Notes: generated by a model not told the origin, from the letters alone. A stretch of 64,000 nucleotides of DNA from Curtobacterium sp. PhB115 (GCF_003752025.1 NZ_RJKR01000009.1:186001-250000); one strand, 5' to 3'. Positions 1-8,352 are shown, counted from the first letter of the stretch. Numbers and translations: made by a program.

Positions 1-159
1 CGTGAGGCGGGCCAGTCCATCGTGATGACGAAGTCGCAGTACGAGTCGATGCTCGTCGCGCAGCAGGTCGGCGAACTCGCTGCCGTCGTCGTGGTGTTGG
101 CGGCGGTGGCCGCGATCGTCTCGGCCCTGGTCACGTCGCGCCGCAGCGCAGCCGCCTGA
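1..159 (+). CDS. C-terminal end of a membrane protein (partial)
   Basis: Frame 1 is open from the window edge to a TGA at 157-159. The 52 visible residues contain one strongly hydrophobic Val/Ala-rich helix (about residues 25-46) followed by a short basic tail ending SRRSAAA. This fits the last transmembrane segment and cytoplasmic tail of a transporter, perhaps of the major facilitator type, but the family cannot be named from this fragment. The stop codon lies inside the first copy of a 26-bp direct repeat. Confidence 0.5.
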   Translation, partial: REAGQSIVMTKSQYESMLVAQQVGELAAVVVVLAAVAAIVSALVTSRRSAAA

Positions 160-214
160 CCCGACGAACAGCCGTCTGCGCCGCACCGCAGCCGCCTGAC
201 CCGACGAACAGCCG
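149..214. repeat. 26-bp direct repeat, two copies 40 bp apart
   Basis: The sequence CAGCCGCCTGACCCGACGAA plus the next six bases (CAGCCG) occurs at 149-174 and again, identically, at 189-214. The first copy covers the last codons and stop of the upstream gene. The second is intergenic and looks like a local duplication of the gene end. It abuts the tetR remnant, so it may be connected with the rearrangement there. Confidence 0.75.
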
Positions 215-217
215 GCG

Positions 218-349
218 TCAGCCCAGGGCGGCCGTCGCGCTCCGGAGTGCCTGCAGGACGTCGAGGGCGTGGCGTGCCAGCCCGTCGTCGTCGCTCCGCT
301 CGCCCTCGGACCAGCGCGCGTAGCCCTGCTTGAACGCGAGCACGCCCAT
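218..349 (-). pseudogene. C-terminal remnant of a TetR-family regulator
   Basis: Reading leftward from 349 gives 43 residues, MGVLAFKQGYARW...LRSATAALG, with a stop at 218-220. The FKQGYARW segment resembles the last helices of the ligand-binding domain of TetR/AcrR repressors. The DNA-binding half is missing. At about 350 the sequence changes abruptly into the middle of an oxidoreductase on the other strand. A full-length TetR protein is about 190-200 residues, so this is a remnant and should be non-functional. The TetR assignment rests on a short segment. Confidence 0.55.
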
Positions 350-351
350 CT

Positions 352-777
352 CGCACCTCTGCCGTCCGGATGCCCCGCACGGTCCACGAGGACGGGCACG
401 GTGGCTTCGCCGGGCTGCTCACTCAGGCCGCGCGGCGGTCCGGCATCGCCGGGTACCCCGGCGACGGTGCGCAGCGCTGGCCCGCCGTGCACGCTCGAGA
501 TGCTGCCGTGCTGTTCCGGCTCGCGCTCGAGACGGCGCCCGGCGGCACCGCCTGGCACGCCGTCGCGGACGAGGGTGACCGGGTGATCGACATCGCCACC
601 GTCGTCGGCCGTCGCCTCGGGCTGCCGGTCGCGTCGGTGCCGGACGAGACGTTCGGTCCCTTCGGGCCGATCTTCGCGATGGACCAGCCGTCCTCCAGCG
701 CCCACACCCGTCAGACGCTCGGCTGGGAGCCGACGCACCCCAGCCTGCTCGAGGACCTCGAGGCGCTGCAGCCCTGA
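352..777 (+). pseudogene. C-terminal half of an SDR-family NAD(P)-dependent oxidoreductase
   Basis: An open frame carries the C-terminal half of an atypical short-chain dehydrogenase: RMPRTVHEDG, then GYPGDG and RWPAVHARDAA, ending near 777. The N-terminal Rossmann half with the GxxGxxG cofactor motif and the catalytic YxxxK is absent. Only about 140 of the usual ~290 residues remain. An ATG at 370 could restart translation, but the product would lack its cofactor site. The frame begins right where the tetR remnant of the opposite strand begins, so a single deletion probably removed both 5' halves and the shared promoter. Confidence 0.65.
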
Positions 778-827
778 CCGCGGGCCGGCCGACCCCGGGC
801 CGACCGACCGTCGGGGGGCAGGGCTCC

Positions 828-1406
828 TCAGACCTCCCAGTCCGACGAGTAGGTCCGGTTCCGCAGCAGGCCCGCGAGTTCCGCGTGCACCGCGATCGTC
901 TTGCCCAGGCGGGCGGACCGATCGGGTCCGAGCGCGTCACCGTCCCAGTCGCGCTCGGACACGAAGGCGCTGTACGGGTTCACCACGCACTTGAAGTCCA
1001 GCATGAGCGACTGCGCGAGTGTCCCCGTCGCCATGTAGCTGTGCGGCAGTCCGGCAGCGCAGACGAACGTGACGACCTTGTCGAACCACGCAGCGCGACG
1101 TCCGTAGCCGGTCGCGCCGGTCGCCTCGACCAACGACTTCACGGTGGACGAGGGCGCCCAGTTGTAGATCGGGAACGCGAGCACGACGCCGTCGGCTCCG
1201 CTGATCGTGCCGTGCAACGCCTCGAACGCCGCGCTGCCGTACACCTGGTCGTTGTCGAACGGTGGCAGCCCGACGTCCGCGAGGTCGATGACCTCCGACC
1301 GGTGTCCGCTGCCGACGAGCAACTCGGCGGATCGATCGGCGAGTCGTCGGCTCGCGCTGGCGGGGTCGAGGCTACACGAGATGACCGGGAGGGTGAGGGA
1401 GACCAC
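828..1406 (-). CDS. NADPH-dependent FMN reductase-like flavoprotein
   Basis: The product has the flavodoxin-like fold of the NADPH-dependent FMN reductase family. It starts with the beta-strand VSLTLPVISCSL and the phosphate-binding Ser-rich turn, followed by GADGVVLAFPIYNWAPSSTVKSLVEA, cut here into its recognisable parts FPIYNW and the following helix. Such enzymes reduce FMN or quinones in the cytoplasm. I prefer the GTG at 1404-1406, which puts the first beta-strand at the N-terminus. An upstream ATG at 1436 would add ten residues (MRIASGYRAR) that look like leader sequence. The neighbouring oxidoreductase remnant ends 50 bp away and converges with it. Confidence 0.75.
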   Translation of the reverse strand: MVSLTLPVISCSLDPASASRRLADRSAELLVGSGHRSEVIDLADVGLPPFDNDQVYGSAAFEALHGTISGADGVVLAFPIYNWAPSSTVKSLVEATGATGYGRRAAWFDKVVTFVCAAGLPHSYMATGTLAQSLMLDFKCVVNPYSAFVSERDWDGDALGPDRSARLGKTIAVHAELAGLLRNRTYSSDWEV

Positions 1407-1462
1407 TCGAGCACGGTACCCGGACGCGATCCGCACGTGCGGTCCTGAGACGGTCGCCGAGG

Positions 1463-1506
1463 CGGACGGGAGGCACGGTGCCAGCTGGCACCGTGCCTCC
1501 CGTCCG
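1463..1506. repeat. Extragenic palindrome, family A (44 nt, perfect)
   Basis: This is a perfect inverted repeat with 22-bp arms centred on CCAG|CTGG. The left arm reads CGGACGGGAGGCACGGTGCC and continues AG. It lies between two divergent genes. Nearly the same palindrome recurs at 26238-26287 and 63812-63855. Related copies with conserved GGAGGC...GCCTCC ends but different centres lie at 7427, 31255, 40590 and 45697. Confidence 0.9.
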
Positions 1507-1638
1507 TCGGATCAGCGCTGCAGATCGCGGGAAGCGAGCGGTGCCCCCCGAACGAGGGCCTTGCACCTGTGGATGACCAAACGGTTTGCTGAGCGCACAC
1601 GTCTGCACCCGAGCGGATGTCATCTAAGGGGATCAGAC

Positions 1639-3288
1639 ATGGCCGTCACCGGTTCACCCACACGCATGCGCACGCGCATCGCCGTTCCGATCATCGCGGC
1701 GGCATCGGTCGCCGCGCTCACCCTGACCGCCGTGCCCGCGTACGCGGCGACGCCGACCGGAACAGTGACGGGCAAGGTCGTCGCCGCCGACACGGGCAAG
1801 CCGATCGCCGGCGCGAACGTGAAGCTGTGGGATCCGAACGGCCCGTACGGCTACCCGTCTCCCGTCCGAGCAATCCAGACCAGGAGCGACGGGAGCTACA
1901 CCCTGAACCTCTCCGGAATCCGCTCCGGCACCTACGACATCGAGGCCGGCCCGAACTACGGCAGCGGCAGCCCCTACGCAGGGCTCGAGCGCGACGTGGC
2001 CGGCACCGTCACGGCGAAGTCGAAGCTGCGCCAGGACTTCTCGCTCGTGCGGGCCGGCAAGATCTCCGGCAAGGTGTCGCCAACGGCCCCCAGCGGGCAG
2101 TGGCAGTCCGTCAAGCTGTTCGCGACCGGCGCGAACAAGACTGACGACGGCGCCCAGTTCGGGGTGGACGCTGATGGGACCTTCACGACCCCGTACGGTG
2201 TCGCACCCGGGACCTACAAGGTGCAGTTCATCGCTCCGCAGGGTTCAGGTCTCGCGAACCGCTTCTCCGGCGGGTCCTTCGCCGCAGCTTCCGCCTCGAC
2301 CGTCACGGTGACGTCGGGGAAGACCACGACCGGCGTCGGCACGACCCTCGTCCGCGGCGGGTCGGTCTCGGGGACGGTGACGGCCGCCGACACTCGTGCT
2401 CCGCTCGCGGGCGTGTCCGTCGAGCTGACCTCGACCGATGCGGCGAAGTCGAACCGGTACGTCTCCTGGGGAGCCGGCTATGCGTCCCAGACCGGCACAG
2501 ACGGCTCGTTCGACTTCACCGGAGTCGCGCCGGGGACGTACACCGTCCACTTCGAGACGCAACCGCTGAGCACGACGACCACGGACTCGGGCAGCGCACT
2601 GTACGTGCCGCAGTACCTCGGCAGCCGGTTCGCCTCGTCCGCCAAGGCCATCACGATCGCCGGCACAGCAGCGCAGAAGGCCGACGTCGCCCTGCAGCGC
2701 GGCGCGCGCATCACGGGCACGCTGACCGCAGCGAAGTTCTCGCTCTTCGACGTCCGCGCCTACGCGAAGGACCCGAAGACGTCGAAGTGGGTCCCGGTCG
2801 CGTCGAAGCCGGTCGGCCAGCGTGGCACGTCGAAGTCGACGACGTACTCGATCCCGGGGCTGGCTCCGGGTTCGTACAAGGTCGGCTACCGCGACTACTC
2901 CACGACGGCGACACTGCCCGACGGGTACTACAAGGACAAGACGAGCCTCGCCGGCGCCGACACGGTCACCGTCCCGGCCACCGGGTCGGTCGGCAAGGTC
3001 GACCAAGCGCTCCGCTACACGTTCGTGACCGCGGCGACACCGACGATCAGCGGATCGGCGAAGGTCGGGAGCACGCTCACGGCGAGGGCGAACACCTGGT
3101 CGCCCACGCCCACGAAATTCACCTACCAGTGGAAGCGAGCCGGGAAGGCCATCAGCAAGGCGACTGGCTCGAAGTACAAGCTCACGAAGTCGGACAAGGG
3201 CAAGGCGATCACCGTCACCGTGACGGGCACACGTTCCGGGTACACGACCGCCGCGCACACCAGCAAGTCGGTGACCCCCAAGTCGTGA
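1639..3288 (+). CDS. Secreted carboxypeptidase-regulatory-like repeat protein
   Basis: This 549-residue exported protein has a classical signal peptide: a basic start, a hydrophobic core VPIIAAASVAALTLTAV, and probable cleavage after AYA at residue 36. The mature part begins with repeated beta-sandwich units of the carboxypeptidase-regulatory/CnaB type, for example TGTVTGKVVAADTGKPIAGA and GSVSGTVTAADTRAPLAGVS. The last ~90 residues form an Ig-like domain common in actinobacterial surface proteins (PTISGSAKVGSTLTAR...YQWKRAGKAI). No LPXTG or membrane anchor is visible. The ATG at 1639 follows a good Shine-Dalgarno (AAGGGGA, 1626-1632). The next gene overlaps the stop by four bases, so the two are probably co-translated. 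It may be a secreted scaffold or adhesin. Confidence 0.8.
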   Translation: MAVTGSPTRMRTRIAVPIIAAASVAALTLTAVPAYAATPTGTVTGKVVAADTGKPIAGANVKLWDPNGPYGYPSPVRAIQTRSDGSYTLNLSGIRSGTYDIEAGPNYGSGSPYAGLERDVAGTVTAKSKLRQDFSLVRAGKISGKVSPTAPSGQWQSVKLFATGANKTDDGAQFGVDADGTFTTPYGVAPGTYKVQFIAPQGSGLANRFSGGSFAAASASTVTVTSGKTTTGVGTTLVRGGSVSGTVTAADTRAPLAGVSVELTSTDAAKSNRYVSWGAGYASQTGTDGSFDFTGVAPGTYTVHFETQPLSTTTTDSGSALYVPQYLGSRFASSAKAITIAGTAAQKADVALQRGARITGTLTAAKFSLFDVRAYAKDPKTSKWVPVASKPVGQRGTSKSTTYSIPGLAPGSYKVGYRDYSTTATLPDGYYKDKTSLAGADTVTVPATGSVGKVDQALRYTFVTAATPTISGSAKVGSTLTARANTWSPTPTKFTYQWKRAGKAISKATGSKYKLTKSDKGKAITVTVTGTRSGYTTAAHTSKSVTPKS

Positions 3289-5144
3289 CCGGACTTGAAC
3301 AGGGACGCTCGCAGCACCTGCTCCGGGCGTCCCTGTCGATCGCTGTCGCGTCGACCGTCGTGTTGTTGCCCGGCGCGTTCGACCGTTGGTTCCTGCCGAA
3401 GGCCGTCGTCGTCGCGGTCGCGGTCATCGTCGCGTGCACCGGTGCGCCGAACGGTCGGCTCCCGCGCTGGGCCCTGACGGTGGTCGTCGTCGGTGGCGCG
3501 GTCCTCGTCACGACCGCGCTGACCTCCGCAGCTCCCGCGGCGTCGTTCTGGGGCCGATGGCCGCGCTACGAGGGGGCCGTCATGATCCCCGTCTACTTCG
3601 CGTCGCTGTGGCTGGGTGCGCGACTGCTCGGTCCCGGAGCCGACGCCCGCGTCCATCGCCGCCTCTCCGACGCCGTCGCCGCGGTGTCCGTGCTGCTCGG
3701 TGTCGTCGCGCTGCTCGAAGCGTGCGGCCTCCGTCCGCTCGGCGGCTCCGCCGCACGGCCTGGTGCGTTGCTCGGCAACGCGAGTGACCAGGGATTGGTC
3801 GCGGCGGTCTGTGTGGTCGTCCTCGTCCTGCCCCTGCTCGACCGGACCGCCGGGAGGCGCACCCGAATGTTCCGCGGGACGGGTCTGGTGCTCGGCGTGG
3901 CAGCACTCGTGCTCTCGGGGTCGCGGGGTGCGCTGCTCGCCGCGCTCGTCGGTCTCGTCGTCCTCGTCGTGCTGGCCTGCGGACGCGAGGCGCAAGGACC
4001 ACGACGGCGGGTGTTCTCGGTCGTCGCGGCCGTGGTCGGGATCTCCGGCCTCGCGTCGGCCCTGCTGCCGTCGACGATGGCCAGGATCACCGGCGCGGAC
4101 CGGATGGCGGCGGCGTCCGCGAGCGATCGGCTCCTGATCTGGCACGACGCCGTCGCGACGGTGCTCGCGCGCCCGTGGCTCGGGCTCGGCCCCTCGGGCT
4201 TCGAGGACGCCGTGGCCATGCACCACGACTCGACCTGGCAACGTGCGGTCGGGTCTCAGACGACACTCGACTCGCCGCATGCCTGGCCGCTCCAGGCGGC
4301 GTCCGCAGGTGGCATCGTCCTGCTCGTGCTGGCGGTCGGGACGCTCGTCGCCGTCATGGTCACCGGCTCCGTGAACCGACGCCGAGCCGCTCGGCCGGAC
4401 CGACACGAGCTGTTGGTCGTCGCGCCTGCGGTGTTGTCGGTCGCCGTCGTCGGGCTGTGCGTCACGTTCACGACACCCGGCGTCGTCGTCCTGCCGGCCT
4501 TGTTCGCCGGGGCGATGATCGCCGTTCCGCCGAGCACCACGCGGCCGGCCTCGGCGCGGCTCCGGTTCGTGTTCGTCTGCGCCTGGACGGCGTTCCTGCT
4601 CGTCACCACGGCAGCAGAGGTCCCACTCGGCGCCGCGGTGCGACACGCTGAGCAGGGCGATCTCCGTGCCGCGGAGTCCGGCTTCACCATCGCGGCCCGC
4701 ATGCGTCCCTGGGACGGGGACATCGCCCTCATCGCGGCGCAGTCGATGGCGGCCGTCGCCGACGCACGTCCCGGCGAGACGGATGCGGCCGACCTCACGG
4801 TGGCGTGGTCGGAGCGGGCGCTCCATGCGGCCCCGGACTCCCTGCTGGGGGCGAAGGCACTGGCGGTGGGTCAGCAGGCCGAGGGTGATCTGCAGGGGGC
4901 AGGACGCACGCTCGTGCGGCTCGCAGACGCCTACCCCTTCGATGCGCAGGTCGCGCACCGGTACGGCGGTGTGCTCGCGTTGCAAGGTGCACTCGAACCG
5001 GCCCGGGCACAGCTCGTCCGCGCGAGCACACTGGCCCCGGACGATGCGGACGTCTGGGCGACACTGGCCTACGTCGAGGGGCAGCTCGGTGACCCGGATG
5101 CCGCGCGGACAGCAAAGGAACGGTCCGACCGGCTCGCTCGCTGA
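3285..5144 (+). CDS. O-antigen ligase/polymerase-like membrane protein with TPR-like tail
   Basis: This 619-residue polytopic membrane protein has a Wzy_C/WaaL-type core. The signs are many hydrophobic helices, the motif LLGNASDQGLVAA, the segment LSGSRGALLAALVGL, and an extracytoplasmic region WLGLGPSGFEDA...LDSPHAWPLQ. Such enzymes polymerise or transfer lipid-linked glycans on the outer face of the membrane. After the last helix (about residue 440), a soluble Ala-rich region with helix-turn-helix repeats resembles TPRs. Start: GTG at 3285 in a GTGA overlap with the preceding secreted-protein gene. The substrate is unknown. It is one of three proteins of this class in the window. Confidence 0.8.
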   Translation: MTGLEQGRSQHLLRASLSIAVASTVVLLPGAFDRWFLPKAVVVAVAVIVACTGAPNGRLPRWALTVVVVGGAVLVTTALTSAAPAASFWGRWPRYEGAVMIPVYFASLWLGARLLGPGADARVHRRLSDAVAAVSVLLGVVALLEACGLRPLGGSAARPGALLGNASDQGLVAAVCVVVLVLPLLDRTAGRRTRMFRGTGLVLGVAALVLSGSRGALLAALVGLVVLVVLACGREAQGPRRRVFSVVAAVVGISGLASALLPSTMARITGADRMAAASASDRLLIWHDAVATVLARPWLGLGPSGFEDAVAMHHDSTWQRAVGSQTTLDSPHAWPLQAASAGGIVLLVLAVGTLVAVMVTGSVNRRRAARPDRHELLVVAPAVLSVAVVGLCVTFTTPGVVVLPALFAGAMIAVPPSTTRPASARLRFVFVCAWTAFLLVTTAAEVPLGAAVRHAEQGDLRAAESGFTIAARMRPWDGDIALIAAQSMAAVADARPGETDAADLTVAWSERALHAAPDSLLGAKALAVGQQAEGDLQGAGRTLVRLADAYPFDAQVAHRYGGVLALQGALEPARAQLVRASTLAPDDADVWATLAYVEGQLGDPDAARTAKERSDRLAR

Positions 5145-5411
5145 CCGGTACTGGCCAGCCGACACCAGGGTGTCTCCTCGGCGCGCCGGACGCCCGCAAC
5201 GGAGCGAGAACGTCCGCGCCGAACGGGCCGCTGCACACTCGTGCGCCGATTCCGCGCGCCGCGCAAGCCCCGTGTACTGGGGATAGGGCAATGAAGTCAA
5301 CCCCCGGCGCGCGTTGCGGATGCCAACTACCTTGTACGGCAGGTGGCCGAGACGCGGCCGCCCGGCACCAGGGGACGGGTGCTGCACAGTCACGTCAGGG
5401 AGTGACCGCTC
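5145..5411 (+). promoter_or_regulatory. Intergenic leader/promoter region before the GH16 gene
   Basis: No ORF with coding character is present. The stretch at about 5270-5340 (TGTACTGGGGATAGGGCAAT and following) is less GC-rich than its surroundings and contains small inverted repeats (GGGG...CCCC; GTTG...CAAC). It is probably the promoter or leader of the downstream glycanase gene. The Shine-Dalgarno AGGGAG (5397-5402) precedes the ATG at 5412. No standard -35/-10 pair could be assigned, and no known riboswitch was recognised. Confidence 0.4.
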
Positions 5412-6167
5412 ATGCTCAATCGCGCACCGAAGAGGGCAGCGCTCGCCGTCGTGCTCCTCAGCGCCGCACTCGTCGCCGGACCGCTCGGGCCGGTGTCGCC
5501 CGCCAACGCGACGTCGGCCCCGCGCGGCGACGTCGGCAACTTCAAGCAGACCTACCGCGAGCAGTTCAGCACCGCGGCGACGGCGAAGGGGAAGTTCGCC
5601 AAGACGTACGCCAAGTCGTGGCAGCCGTACCCGGACGGCACCGGCGGCATGTACTACTCGGGCGCGATGATCAGCGCGCACAACGGGTACATGGACGTGA
5701 AGCTCGACGGGAAGCACGGCGCTGCCGGAACCTTCGGCACCCCGACGGGTGCGTGGGGGCACAAGGGCGGCAAGTTCATCGTCCGCGCCAAGGCCACCGG
5801 TGGTGACGGGAACGGTGCCGCGTTCATGCTGTGGCCGTCGTCGGACAAGTGGTCCGACGGTGAGATCGACTACCCCGAGGCCAACTTCGAGCAGCAGCCG
5901 ATGCTGCACCACCACTCGATGACGCCCGGGCAGGAAGCCACCGCGACGAGCCTGAGCACCGGCGTCTCGTGGCGCTCGTGGCACACGTACTCGATCGAGT
6001 GGATCCCCGGGAAGTCGGTGCGGTACCGGCTCGACGGCAAGGTCATCAAGACGGTCACCAAGCACGTCCCGAAGACCGCGCACCGCTACATGTTCCAGGT
6101 CGGGAACTGGGGCGACACCGGGCACCTCTACATCGACTGGGTGAGCACCTACACGTACAAGGGCTGA
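5412..6167 (+). CDS. Secreted glycoside hydrolase family 16 glycanase
   Basis: This 251-residue secreted enzyme has a signal peptide of about 34 residues (ALAVVLLSAALVAGPLG...ANA). The catalytic GH16 motif ExDxxE is present as E151-I-D153-Y-P-E156, with E151 the expected nucleophile and E156 the acid/base. Conserved beta-sandwich features surround it: FMLWPSSDKWSDG before and WHTYSIEWIPGKSVRYRLDG after. GH16 enzymes cut beta-1,3/1,4-glucans, galactans or related polymers; the substrate cannot be read from sequence. Beside polysaccharide genes it may trim or remodel the cell's own exopolymer, or degrade plant or fungal glucans. It ends 15 bp from the converging GT4 gene. Confidence 0.88.
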   Translation: MLNRAPKRAALAVVLLSAALVAGPLGPVSPANATSAPRGDVGNFKQTYREQFSTAATAKGKFAKTYAKSWQPYPDGTGGMYYSGAMISAHNGYMDVKLDGKHGAAGTFGTPTGAWGHKGGKFIVRAKATGGDGNGAAFMLWPSSDKWSDGEIDYPEANFEQQPMLHHHSMTPGQEATATSLSTGVSWRSWHTYSIEWIPGKSVRYRLDGKVIKTVTKHVPKTAHRYMFQVGNWGDTGHLYIDWVSTYTYKG

Positions 6168-6182
6168 CCCGCTCGGCGACCG

Positions 6183-7325
6183 TCAGAGGTCGGCGTGCAG
6201 CTGCCAGACCTCGGCCGCGGAGTCGGACCAGTCGTACATGCGTGCGCGGTCCGGCCCCGCCACGGCCAGCTGTGCCGCGAGGTGCGGGTCGTTGACCACC
6301 TGGTAGACCGCCTGCGCGATCCGCTCGGGGTAGGACTCGCTCGGACCACGGGCGACGGTCACCCCGGCGTCCGAGGCGACCTCGGCCACGGCGGGGTCGT
6401 CGGAGTGGATCACCGGGGTACCGAAGCTCATCGCCTCGATCACGGGGAGTCCGAAGCCCTCGGCCAGGCTCGGGAACACGAACACCGTCGCTCGGTCGTA
6501 CGCCACGGCGAGGTCTGCGTCGTCGACCCGTCCGAGCAGCTTCACCCGGTCGCGGGCGAGCCCGGCGCGCTCGGCGGTGCCGTACACGTCGACGTCGCCC
6601 CAGCCGTCCGGGCCGGAGATGACGAGCGGGATGTCGGCGGGCGCGTCGGGGTGCGCCATCGCCTCGATCAGGGCGGAGAGGGCCTTGCGGGGTTCGAGGG
6701 TGCCGACCGCCAGCACGTACCGCTCGGGCAGTCCGAGGCGCTCGGCGCGCAGGTCGGCGTCGACGGGCAGTCGGAGCCGCCCGCTCGGCGCGCCGCCGAT
6801 GACCCGGAGCCGGTCGTCGAACCGGTGGATCTCGTTCAGGGCGCTCGCGACCGCGTGGGTGGGCACCACGACGGCGTCCGCGTGCTTCCACGCACGCTTC
6901 ACCATCGCCTTGTGGAAGTGGACGCCGCGCGTGGTCAGGGTCTCGGGGTTGGTCCACGGCACCGTGTCGTGCACGGTGACCACGGTCTGCCGGCCCGGGT
7001 CCTGGAACCGGTCGTGCTTCACCAGCGGCGCCAGGACGCTCGGCGCGTGCACCATGCCCTTCGCGATGCCGCCGACGAACCCGCCCTGCCACGCGAGCGA
7101 GAGCTCACGGCGCGGCAGTGGCAGACGCTGCAGGTCGGACAGGCCGGGGAGCAGGGTGCGCAGGTGGGACATCTCGTCCGAGCCCACGGCGGAGACCACA
7201 CCGGCGACGTCGCAGCCGCTCGGCGCGTTCAGGACGAGGTGCCGGGTGAGTTCCTCGGCGTAGCGTCCGATGCCGCCGGGGACCGGGGCGACGACCTGGT
7301 CGACGAGGACGTGGAGGGTCGTCAT
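6183..7325 (-). CDS. Glycosyltransferase family 4 (GT-B fold)
   Basis: This 380-residue cytosolic GT-B enzyme has an N-terminal acceptor domain with the Gly-rich loop PVPGGIGRYAEEL. Its C-terminal donor domain shows AVGTLEPRKALSALIEA and the family's E-x7-E motif in LAEGFGLPVIEAM. These features are typical of retaining GT4 transferases, often mannosyl-, rhamnosyl- or glucosyltransferases. The ATG at 7323-7325 has a strong GAGGAG ribosome site. It follows the rmlD end and a hairpin, so it may be separately transcribed or read through from the rml operon. The donor sugar is not predictable. Confidence 0.85.
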   Translation of the reverse strand: MTTLHVLVDQVVAPVPGGIGRYAEELTRHLVLNAPSGCDVAGVVSAVGSDEMSHLRTLLPGLSDLQRLPLPRRELSLAWQGGFVGGIAKGMVHAPSVLAPLVKHDRFQDPGRQTVVTVHDTVPWTNPETLTTRGVHFHKAMVKRAWKHADAVVVPTHAVASALNEIHRFDDRLRVIGGAPSGRLRLPVDADLRAERLGLPERYVLAVGTLEPRKALSALIEAMAHPDAPADIPLVISGPDGWGDVDVYGTAERAGLARDRVKLLGRVDDADLAVAYDRATVFVFPSLAEGFGLPVIEAMSFGTPVIHSDDPAVAEVASDAGVTVARGPSESYPERIAQAVYQVVNDPHLAAQLAVAGPDRARMYDWSDSAAEVWQLHADL

Positions 7326-7426
7326 GGTGCTGGTCTCCTCGTCGTGTTCAGGGGATCGTGGTCCGGTCCGGCGTCCGGCTGCCCGACACTACCAGGGCGA
7401 GTGAGCAGCCCCCTGGGGGCGTGACG

Positions 7427-7474
7427 GGAGGCCCGGATCACGTTCGCGACGTCGGGAACGTGATCCGGGCCTCC
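7427..7474 (-). terminator. Hairpin downstream of rmlD (family A-type palindrome)
   Basis: Perfect 19-bp arms GGAGGCCCGGATCACGTTC (7427-7445) and their complement (7456-7474) enclose a 10-nt loop. The outer bases GACGGGAGGC...GCCTCC match family A, but the inner stem is unrelated. It sits 17 bp past the rmlD stop in the direction of transcription and probably terminates or stabilises that mRNA. No U-tract follows, as is common in high-GC Actinobacteria. Confidence 0.65.
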
Positions 7475-7490
7475 AGGCCGAGAGCCGTGC

Positions 7491-8342
7491 CTACGCGGTC
7501 AACGCGCCAGCAGCCACGGCGGCGCGCAGCGCGTCGCGCCAGTCGCGCATCGGCGCGAGTCCGGCACGCGACCAGCCGTCGTGACCGAGGACGCTGTACG
7601 CCGGGCGCGGCGCCGGGCGGACGAACGCGGCGCTGTCCGTGGGCAGCACCCGCTCGGGGTCGAGCCCGAGCTCGGTGTAGATGGCGCGGGTGAAGTCGAA
7701 CCACGACCCCTGCCCGGCGTTGGTGCCGTGGTAGACGCCCGCGGGGGCGTCGCCGTCGACGAGCTCGACGATCCGTGCGGCGAGGTCCCCGGTCCACGTC
7801 GGCTGGCCGACCTGGTCGGTGACGACGCTGACGGTGTCGTGCGAACCGGCCAGCCGGAGCATCGTCGCGGCGAAGTTCGGGCCGTGCGCGCCGTAGATCC
7901 AGGCGGTGCGGACGACGTACGACGAGTCCGGTGCGATCTCGCGCACGAACGCCTCGCCTGCGGCCTTCGTGCGGCCGTAGGCGTTGATCGGGTCGGTCGG
8001 GGCGTCCTCGGCGTACGGGGCGGTGCCGTTGCCGTCGAAGACGTAGTCCGTCGACACGGTGACGAGCTTCGCACCGTGGCGGACAGCGGCCTCGGCCAGG
8101 AGCTTCGGGCCGGTCGCGTTCACGGCGAAGGCGTCGTCCTCGTGGCCTTCCGCGTCGTCGACCTTCGTGTACGCGGCGGAGTTGATGACGACGTCGTGCC
8201 CGGCGACGGCGGCGTCCACCGCGGCCGGGTCGGTGATGTCGAGTTCGGCGCGGGAGAGCGCGGTGACGTCACGACCGGCGAGTGCGGCCTGCAGGTCACG
8301 GCCGAGCATGCCGGCGGCGCCGGTGATCAGGTACTTGGTCAC
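7491..8342 (-). CDS. rmlD: dTDP-4-dehydrorhamnose reductase
   Basis: Catalyses the last step of dTDP-L-rhamnose synthesis, reducing the 4-keto group with NAD(P)H. The 283-residue protein starts with the Rossmann motif G8AAGMLG14. It has STDYVFDG at 97-104 and the SDR catalytic pair Y122-GRT-K126, followed by TAWIYG and the DQxGxPT segment (DQVGQPTW) typical of RmlD. It starts at GTG 8342, ten bases after the rmlB stop, in one transcription unit with rmlB. With rmlA and rmlC on the opposite strand the pathway is complete. Confidence 0.95.
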   Translation of the reverse strand: MTKYLITGAAGMLGRDLQAALAGRDVTALSRAELDITDPAAVDAAVAGHDVVINSAAYTKVDDAEGHEDDAFAVNATGPKLLAEAAVRHGAKLVTVSTDYVFDGNGTAPYAEDAPTDPINAYGRTKAAGEAFVREIAPDSSYVVRTAWIYGAHGPNFAATMLRLAGSHDTVSVVTDQVGQPTWTGDLAARIVELVDGDAPAGVYHGTNAGQGSWFDFTRAIYTELGLDPERVLPTDSAAFVRPAPRPAYSVLGHDGWSRAGLAPMRDWRDALRAAVAAGALTA

Positions 8343-8352
8343 GGTCGACCGC

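Noticed and set aside
1463-1506. Recurring peptide GASWHRASRP encoded in several long frames
   Set aside because: It is the translation of the family A palindrome and does not indicate a protein family.
5270-5411. Cyclic-di-nucleotide riboswitch
   Set aside because: Some GGGG/AAC words looked suggestive but the conserved core of the known aptamer classes was not found.
3123-6125. 1000-residue open frame on the minus strand
   Set aside because: It is the antisense shadow of the ligase-like and GH16 genes: Arg/Asp/His-rich, no domain signature, and it crosses the intergenic leader.
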